In this document: one piece after another, positions 30,286 to 30,932 of the stretch
How the letters are laid out: every line of letters begins with the position of its first letter
How positions within the stretch are numbered: the first letter of the stretch is position 1
Source: Intoshia linei
Lineage: Eukaryota; Orthonectida; Rhopaluridae
Assembly: GCA_001642005.1 (NCBI GenBank)
Contig: LWCA01000366.1
Coordinates: 1-30,932 of the forward strand
DNA length: 30,932 nt
Direction of reading: 5' to 3'
The notes under the pieces: model-generated
Seen by the model: only the letters and a program-made list of their open reading frames with translations
The model's database searches: none
What the model was told of the DNA's origin: nothing
Made by a program: the position numbers and the translations under genes

Positions 30286-30655
30286 TATATTTTATTAATT
30301 ATAACATTAATCTATTTTTATTTTTCATATTTGGACACTTGTACCATTTGCACATTCGTAGTTAAAGAATATTTTACGTTTTCACCATCATACCGACCAA
30401 AAATTGTAATGTTCAAATAACCCTTATACTTTATATTGGATAAAATGGTTGAAAACTAAATAATATCGTTTTTACTCGACTGTACTCGGCCAACTTAATT
30501 TAACTGTTGACAACTCTACTTTAGTAATACAGTAATCTTATTTGATACAATATTTGAAATTAAAATTTTTTTGAGTTACTGTCAAATTTAAATATATAAG
30601 ATAAAAATAATAAATATTATAATATATAATATTTATTTTTTTATTCAACAATTTA
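30286..30655. other. Spacer, nothing recognised
   Basis: AT-rich 3' flank of the 125-aa gene, with no repeat or gene seen. Confidence 0.5.
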
Positions 30656-30663
30656 CTTTAGAG

Positions 30664-30932
30664 CAGTGGTTCTTAACCTTTTTTGACCTATGCACCTTAA
30701 ATATTGATCTTGATGACTGTGCACTAGGGTGTCACACCCATCAAAGAATTAATGGCGGTTAGTGCGGAAATGGTGTATTATCATGATATATAAAATAAGA
30801 CTTATACTTTTTTGACATTGTGGGCATTTAGCAATGTAGTTTGCTATGTCTTCCTAATTTTAAAGTAATTTTTCTATTTGGGGACCAAAGTAAATAATAG
30901 GGCCCATAAAAAATTTTATATATATTTTAATA
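30664..30932 (+). mobile_element. hAT element, left end only (cut by window)
   Basis: CAGTGGTTCTTAACCTTTTT is a typical hAT terminal inverted repeat, followed by G/C-containing subterminal sequence and GGGGACC/GGGCCC near the window end. The right end and target duplication (left flank CTTTAGAG) lie beyond the window. Confidence 0.65.

Noticed and set aside
1-30932. CRISPR array, bacterial operon or phage system
   Set aside because: Spliced genes, eukaryotic transposons and no regularly spaced identical repeats with unique spacers.

Overview
The window looks like animal nuclear DNA, most likely insect: it is very AT-rich (roughly three quarters A+T by eye), has genes with short GT-AG introns (34-107 bp, plus one of 675 bp) and is crowded with DNA transposon relics, mainly hAT-type. 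An aphid-like hemipteran would fit, but nothing seen fixes the order. No tRNA, rRNA, CRISPR or bacterial operon structure was seen.

Assembly: two isolated N bases (1278, 7409) each sit at a duplicated contig edge. Bases 941-1277 recur at 7410-7746 and 544-766 recur at 1279-1501. The simplest reading is that the sequence left of 1277 continues directly at 7747, and that the middle block (1279-7408) is a separate locus or haplotype placed there through a shared repeat. Gene neighbourhoods across these Ns should not be trusted.

Layout. 1-770: the decayed 3' end of a Ty3/gypsy-like retroelement. 768-1010 continuing at 7747-7989: the 3' end of a transposon here called family X. 1687-6454: a tandem cluster of monocarboxylate-transporter-like MFS genes, two with reconstructable exons (428 and 479 aa) and one C-terminal fragment. 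8160-11930: copies of a dispersed repeat (family Y) flanking a possible minus-strand small gene (9722-9960) and the best new gene here, a three-exon 249-aa zinc-finger gene (10333-11240) whose five C2H2 fingers resemble Fez/earmuff and which keeps an EH1-type repressor motif. 12149-13599: a hAT element with perfect 8-bp target duplications and a broken transposase. 14095-14223: a tiny secreted Cys-containing peptide ORF. 14967-15388: an inverted-repeat element with a tandem core. 15604-16238, 20668-21857, 22153-22439 and 24541-25002: further hAT-type elements. 25203-26436: a complete-ended family X copy (8-bp TSD) with a broken minus-strand gene. 29908-30285: an orphan secreted or membrane protein gene behind a duplicated promoter-like module. 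30664 to the end: a hAT end running off the window.

The likely functional host content is small: two MFS transporters, the Fez-like repressor and two or three orphan small proteins. They share no pathway that can be seen. Most of the rest is mobile-element debris and AT-rich spacer.
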